Positions 59,923 to 64,000 of a DNA stretch of 64,000 bases are shown here, one piece after another. Source of the DNA: Actinoplanes missouriensis 431 (GTDB lineage Bacteria; Actinomycetota; Actinomycetes; Mycobacteriales; Micromonosporaceae). The translations under genes and the position numbers were made by a program. Numbering within the stretch: the first letter of the stretch is position 1; every line of letters starts with the position of its first letter. Below the pieces are notes generated by a model, which saw only the letters and a program-made list of their open reading frames with translations, did not search any database and had not been told where the DNA came from. Location of the stretch: assembly GCF_000284295.1 (NCBI RefSeq), contig NC_017093.1, forward strand, positions 6,820,001 to 6,884,000, in the 5' to 3' direction.

Positions 59923-60096
59923 CAGCACTCAGAACCAGCCGGTCCGGCTGGCGCACAGCGCGGTCCGAACGCCCGGACAACAGCACTCAGAACCAGCCGG
60001 TCCGGCCGGCGCACAACGTAGTCCGAACGCCCGGACAACAGCACTCAGAACCAGCCGGTCCGGCCGGCGCACAGCGCGGTCCGAACGCCCGGACAA
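59923..60096. repeat. 58-bp tandem repeats
   Basis: Three copies of a 58-bp unit start at 59923, 59981 and 60039, each opening with CAGCACTCAGAACCAGCCGG and ending near GCCCGGACAA; a fourth partial copy begins at 60097 and leads into the hairpin. The copies differ at one to four positions. They occupy the gap between the EamA gene and the minus-strand kinase and have no coding role. Confidence 0.9.
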
Positions 60097-60142
60097 CAGC
60101 ACTGAGAACCAGCTCGCCCCGGCCGGCTGGCTCTCAGTGCTG
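60097..60142. repeat. REP-like hairpin shared with the 19.3-kb locus
   Basis: CAGCACTGAGAACCAGC (60097-60113) and GCTGGCTCTCAGTGCTG (60126-60142) pair over 17 bp with one mismatch around a 12-base loop. The right arm is identical to that at 19332-19348, and the loop length is the same. Confidence 0.85.
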
Positions 60143-60319
60143 CCAAACGCCGCCACGACGACACTGAGCACCAGCCGGCCCGCAAGAGTCCAAGATTCAC
60201 GGCTGAGGGGAACCAACAGAACTCCGCTCGGCCAGCGGTCCCTGGCGTTCCGCGCCCGAACTCAACATTCACCGGGCGACCATCCCCGCCCCGCCCGGGG
60301 GGCACGCGACCGGCCGGGG
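60143..60319. other. intergenic remainder without a gene
   Basis: This stretch contains a further related arm (CACTGAGCACCAGCCGG near 60161) and otherwise no frame, repeat or promoter I can support. Confidence 0.55.
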
Positions 60320-62512
60320 TCAGGTGACTTCCAGGGGGAGGCGGATCAAAACCGTCGTTCCGGACTCGCCGCCGGTCAGCTCCACACTGCCATGATGCCG
60401 CTCCACCACGGCCCGGCTCAGGGTCAGCCCGAGCCCACTGCCCGGAATCGTCCGGTCGCTACCCCGGCTGGTCCGATAATGCCCGGTGAACAGCTCCTCC
60501 CGTTCCGCCCGGGGCACGTCGCCCGCCGCGTCCGAGACGGACAGTTCGGCGGCCCGGCCGGTGCTGCGCAGCGTCACCGCGACGTGGCCGCCGTCCGGGC
60601 TGTACCGGACCGCGCTGCCCAGCAGGTTCTGCACGATGTGGCGCAGCCGGTCCCGGTCGCACGGCACGATCAGCTCGCCGGGCAGGTCGGCGTCGATCAC
60701 CACGGGCGCGCCGTCGATGGCCCGCCGGGTTCGCTCGACGACGTCGCGGACGACCGCGGCCAGGTCGACGGGTGTGCGCCGGACGTCCGCGTGCCCGGCG
60801 TCCAGGGCGGACAGTTCCAGCAGCTCGTTGATGATCTCGCGGAGGGAGAGGGTGTTCCGTTCGATCACCTGGATCAGCCGGGGACCGTCGCGGACCAGTG
60901 TCGCCTCGTCGGCTTCGCGGAGCAGTTCGGTGTACGCGCTGATCGACGTGAGCGGGGTCCGCAGCTCGTGCCCGATCAGCGCGAGGTACTCGTTCTTGCT
61001 GCGGGTCAGCTGGCGCTGCAGGTCCTCCACCCGGCTGCGCTCGACGAACTGGCCGAGGTGCGCGGCGATCCCGGACATCAGGGCGAGCAGCTCGTCCTCC
61101 GGGTCCTCGATCGCGTCGGCGAAGACGGTCAGCACCCCGATCGGGCCGGAGCCGTCGTGCACCGGGATGGCGACGGCGGTGTGCAGCCGGTCGGCCGAGG
61201 TGTCCGGTGAGATCAGGCTCTGCGGCCGTCCCACGTCCCGGATCCAGAGCGGCTTGTCGACCTGCCAGGCGCGTCCGGCGAGTCCCTGGCCGTACGCGAG
61301 CCGCTCCGGCACCGGGATCTCCCCCGGCCAGCCCGGCGCGCTCCACCGCGCCGCCGCCCGGATCGTCCCCTCCTCGACCAGCCACAGCTCGGCGTGCACC
61401 CAGTCGAGCGCGCCGACCACCGCCTCCAGCACCCGCGGCCCGGCCGCCTCGATGCTGGGCGCCTCGGTGAGGGCGGTCGTCACGGCGAGCTCGCAGCTGC
61501 GGAACCGTTCGGCGCGGCGCTGCCGGGTGACGTCCTGCACGGCCTGGACGGCGCCGAGCACCCGGCCGTCGACGCCGTGGAAGGGCTGGGCGTCCATCAC
61601 GTAGTAGTGGGTGCGCCGGCTGCGGCCGTGCAGGGCGAGCGGCTCGTCCCGGATCACCTCGCCGCGCAGCGCGCGGACCAGGCCCAGGTCGTCGCGGGTG
61701 AGCGGGGTGCCGGTGGCGTCGGTGAGGCCGGGGACCGGCTCGGTGCCGAAGACCGTGTCACCCCAGAGGCGGCGCATCCGCTCGTTGACGAACGCGATCC
61801 GGCCTTCCGCGTCGCAGGCGACCACCCCGTCGTGCAGGCTGTCCAGCACGGCGTCGAGGAACCGGTGCTGCTGCTCGAGTTCGTGCCGCGCGATCTGCTC
61901 ACCGATCAGCAGGGTCGCCACCTCGGACGCCTCGGAGACGGCCGCGACCTGCTCCGGCGTCCACGGGCGGGGCTGGTGGTCGTAGGCGAAGCAGACCCCG
62001 AGGACGGCGCCGGAGCGGTCGTGCACCGGGCAGCCGAGGTACGCACCGCCGCCCCGGCGCAGCAGGCCGTCGTCGATCCGCGGGTCGGCGCGGGCGTTCT
62101 CCACGATCAGGGTGGTTCCGTGGCGGACCACGAGCCCGCCGAGGGAGCGGTCCAGCCCGGTTTCGGCGAGCACCTCCCAGTCCGCGGCGACACCCCAGCT
62201 GCCGTAGAGGCGCAGCCGGTTCTCCTCGACGAACTGGATGCAGGCGCTGGGCGCTCCGGCGGCGCGGGCCACCAGTGCCGCGAGCTGGTCGGCGGATCCG
62301 GAGGTGAGCACGCCGCGGTGCAGGTCGGGCCCGGCGGCGGCGTCGGCGATCAGGTCGCGGAAGGAGCCGGTGGGCGGCCGGGCGGCGGGCGCGGCAGCCG
62401 CCGGCGGATGTCCACCGGCGGCCGTCCCCCCGTGAGGTGCGGTCACGCGTGCGAGAGCTCCACGGGTCCGTCCGGACCGCCCGGCGTCGATGCCGGCGTC
62501 ATCTCGCCGCAT
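60320..62512 (-). CDS. GAF-PAS-GAF sensor histidine kinase-like protein with degenerate ATP site
   Basis: The 730-residue protein from ATG 62512 (GGAGG 6 bases upstream) has a disordered N-terminus, a GAF domain (about 50-205), a PAS domain (225-345), a second GAF (350-500), a HisKA helix with the phospho-acceptor His in ALIGHELRTPLTSI and a HATPase_c domain. In the latter the N box reads NLLGSAVRYS, with Ser at the place of the second, metal-binding Asn, and the G1 box reads DAAGDVP in place of D-x-G-x-G. The G2 box GSGLGLTLSR is intact. I infer a weak or inactive kinase; a cognate response regulator is not seen next to it. Confidence 0.85.
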   Translation of the reverse strand: MRRDDAGIDAGRSGRTRGALARVTAPHGGTAAGGHPPAAAAPAARPPTGSFRDLIADAAAGPDLHRGVLTSGSADQLAALVARAAGAPSACIQFVEENRLRLYGSWGVAADWEVLAETGLDRSLGGLVVRHGTTLIVENARADPRIDDGLLRRGGGAYLGCPVHDRSGAVLGVCFAYDHQPRPWTPEQVAAVSEASEVATLLIGEQIARHELEQQHRFLDAVLDSLHDGVVACDAEGRIAFVNERMRRLWGDTVFGTEPVPGLTDATGTPLTRDDLGLVRALRGEVIRDEPLALHGRSRRTHYYVMDAQPFHGVDGRVLGAVQAVQDVTRQRRAERFRSCELAVTTALTEAPSIEAAGPRVLEAVVGALDWVHAELWLVEEGTIRAAARWSAPGWPGEIPVPERLAYGQGLAGRAWQVDKPLWIRDVGRPQSLISPDTSADRLHTAVAIPVHDGSGPIGVLTVFADAIEDPEDELLALMSGIAAHLGQFVERSRVEDLQRQLTRSKNEYLALIGHELRTPLTSISAYTELLREADEATLVRDGPRLIQVIERNTLSLREIINELLELSALDAGHADVRRTPVDLAAVVRDVVERTRRAIDGAPVVIDADLPGELIVPCDRDRLRHIVQNLLGSAVRYSPDGGHVAVTLRSTGRAAELSVSDAAGDVPRAEREELFTGHYRTSRGSDRTIPGSGLGLTLSRAVVERHHGSVELTGGESGTTVLIRLPLEVT

Positions 62513-62651
62513 GGCTGACCTCCACACTCAAGGGTAGAGGGGCGAAAAGGCTAAAAGGGGTGAAATGCGCGGGCACCCCAGCGGTCGTCCGGCACGCGGA
62601 CCCGGCGACGGCCCGCGGACTCCCGCGCCCGCCCACCGGACTTCCGGGGAC

Positions 62652-63323
62652 CTAGCTCCGCTCGTACCGTAAATCGGCAATCGGGCGACCGGCCTCGGCG
62701 CCGCGCCGTTCGAACTTGGTCTCCGGCCGCGCATGCGGCGTCGCCGGAAGGCGGCGCAGACCCGGATCCGCGTCCAAGGTCTCCGCCATCGCCTCCGCGT
62801 AGTGCGGCCAGTCGGTCGCGCAGTGCAGCACGCCGCCCGGCCGCAGGCGCTCGCGCAGCAGCGCCACGTTGCCCGGCCGGATCAGGCGCCGTTTGTGGTG
62901 CCGCGCTTTCGGCCACGGGTCCGGGAAGAAGACGTGCACGGCGTCCAGCGCTTCCGCCGGGATGCGGTGCACCAGCTCCATCGCGTCGCCGTGCGCCACC
63001 CGGACGTTGGTCAGGCCCCGCTCGCCGACGAGGGCGAGCAGGTTGCCGATGCCCGGCGTGTGCACCTCGACACCGAGGAAATCCCGGTCCGGATCGGCCG
63101 CGGCCATCGCCGCGGTCGCATCACCCATGCCGAAACCGATTTCCAGTACGACCGGAGCGGTGCGCCCGAACAATCCGGCGAGATCGAGCTCAGTCCGGTC
63201 ACCATCGATGACAGTCAGTCCCAGATGGGGCCAGAGGGTGGTGTGGGCATCCGCATGGCGGGTGCTCATCCGTCCCCGGCGAGGGTGGAACGTGCGAATG
63301 GGCCGGATGTTCGTCTCAGTCAT
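62652..63323 (-). CDS. trmB: tRNA (guanine-N7)-methyltransferase
   Basis: The 223-residue enzyme methylates G46 of tRNA with SAM. Family motifs are LEIGFGMGDATAAMAAA, FLGVEVHTPGIGNLL, VFFPDPWPKARHHKRRLI and the closing PETKFERRG. The order and length match bacterial TrmB. It lies upstream of nothing on its strand except the kinase 140 bases further, and its start is 18 bases after the stop of the PD40 gene, suggesting cotranscription with it. Confidence 0.94.
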   Translation of the reverse strand: MTETNIRPIRTFHPRRGRMSTRHADAHTTLWPHLGLTVIDGDRTELDLAGLFGRTAPVVLEIGFGMGDATAAMAAADPDRDFLGVEVHTPGIGNLLALVGERGLTNVRVAHGDAMELVHRIPAEALDAVHVFFPDPWPKARHHKRRLIRPGNVALLRERLRPGGVLHCATDWPHYAEAMAETLDADPGLRRLPATPHARPETKFERRGAEAGRPIADLRYERS

Positions 63324-63341
63324 GGCGGCCCCAGTGTAGTT

Positions 63342-64000
63342 TTACCGGCTCACCGGCTGCACGCTCGGCTGCGAGCCGGACTTGAGCGGCACACGCAGGC
63401 CGTTCGCCAGGCCCACCACGGTCACCCAGGACGTCCCGGCCTTCTCGCTGGTGATCACGGCCCGGCTGGCGTCCACGTAATCGAGCTCGCGGTCCATCGC
63501 GTTGCCGATCGTCCTCGTCGCGCCGGTCACCGCGTCGTACTCGACCAGGTGCACCGGCTTGTTCTCGGACGCGACCTCACCCTCCTGGTACGCGGTGAAC
63601 GCCAGCTTGGCGCCGTCCGACCGCCAGCTCGGCACGACCGCGAAACCGCTGTTCTGGACGCCGCCACCGCCGTACGCCGCGACCGTCTTCTCCCGGCCGG
63701 TCGGCAGGTCGCCGAGGCTCAGGCAGGAGTCGTAGATCGACTCGCAGTCGCCGCCGCGGAACGCCAGCTGACGCCCGTCCGGCGACCACGCGACCGCGTT
63801 GTCCGTGCTCAGCTCCTTCTGCACGCTGCTCTTGGCGGCCTCGGTCTCGCCCGGCAGCTCCTCGCTCCGGCAGTCCCGCGGGAAGAGCACCGCCGGGGCG
63901 CCCTTGCCGTCGGTCCGGATCTGGTAGACGCCCGGGCCGCCGCTGCAGGAGAGCGACGCGAACGCGATCCACTTGCCGTCCGGCGACCAGGACGGTCCGG
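63342..64000 (-). CDS. PD40/TolB-like beta-propeller protein, 3' part
   Basis: The visible 219 codons continue beyond the window edge. They hold repeated PD40-type strands SWSPDGKWIAF, AWSPDGRQLAF and SWRSDGAKLAF, the pattern of WD40-like TolB propellers. Cys pairs (LSCSGG, DCR, DCESIYDSC) suggest it works outside the cytoplasm with disulfides. The N-terminus with any signal or TM segment is outside the window. The first residues visible are not a start. Stop is 18 bases before trmB. Confidence 0.78.
   Translation of the reverse strand, partial: GPSWSPDGKWIAFASLSCSGGPGVYQIRTDGKGAPAVLFPRDCRSEELPGETEAAKSSVQKELSTDNAVAWSPDGRQLAFRGGDCESIYDSCLSLGDLPTGREKTVAAYGGGGVQNSGFAVVPSWRSDGAKLAFTAYQEGEVASENKPVHLVEYDAVTGATRTIGNAMDRELDYVDASRAVITSEKAGTSWVTVVGLANGLRVPLKSGSQPSVQPVSR

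Overview
The window is chromosomal DNA of a very high-GC actinomycete. Codon use, frequent GTG starts, apparently leaderless promoters and the gene families present (PAC2, EcsC-like, DUF3072-like, Clp_N+HTH pairs, ECF42-type sigma remnant, TreXYZ) point to Micromonosporaceae, probably close to Actinoplanes; this placement is inference. I see no rRNA, tRNA, CRISPR array, insertion sequence, prophage or recognisable secondary-metabolite cluster. Most of the window is ordinary core and accessory metabolism, with several unusual repeats, regulatory sites and decayed genes.

Layout. 0-10 kb: a GT4 glycosyltransferase, two SRPBCC proteins, a CrtI-like oxidoreductase, small conserved or orphan genes, an XRE-type regulator preceded by six tandem 26-bp hairpin repeats, and a membrane protein with a very long Glu/Ala/Arg coiled coil. 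10-19 kb: a co-directional SpoIIE-type phosphatase / HAD / CPA1 antiporter unit, a frameshifted two-domain VOC gene, a DUF3072-like gene, an HTH + Clp_N pair with two palindromic operators over its promoter, and a MarR-pirin pair with a tandem operator. 19-23 kb: a REP-like hairpin array, a 42-residue membrane protein, a phospholipase D, a GNAT protein and a PCMT-like methyltransferase.

23-34 kb holds a purine/ureide catabolism region on the minus strand: uraD-uraH-uricase-deaminase, then malate synthase plus a CitE-like aldolase, then allantoinase-allantoicase-phosphotransferase. Together these can take urate through 5-hydroxyisourate, OHCU, allantoin, allantoate and ureidoglycolate to glyoxylate, and malate synthase can feed glyoxylate to the TCA cycle. 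No classical ureidoglycolate lyase is seen. A glutaredoxin, a Cys-rich small protein and an acidic Ala/Glu-rich membrane protein lie inside this region.

34-52 kb: an HrpB helicase, a GGDEF-EAL protein, then a long minus-strand run treX-treY-treZ-yidD-SBP-TM protein-PP2C. The trehalose genes turn alpha-glucan into trehalose. The last three genes resemble the GlnH/GlnX amino-acid sensing pair but end in a PP2C phosphatase instead of PknG. Divergent from treX are a glycogen-debranching-like protein and a GT4 enzyme, so alpha-glucan synthesis and turnover genes sit back to back.

52-64 kb: a ketopantoate-reductase-like gene, a UBP zinc finger overlapping a Na+/H+ antiporter, a lipoprotein, an EcsC-like protein, a PAC2 protein, a decayed ECF42 sigma factor beside an intact YCII/DGPF gene, an EamA transporter with an attenuator-like leader, 58-bp tandem repeats ending in the same hairpin seen at 19.3 kb, a histidine kinase whose ATP-binding motifs look broken, trmB, and the 3' part of a PD40/TolB-like gene running off the window.
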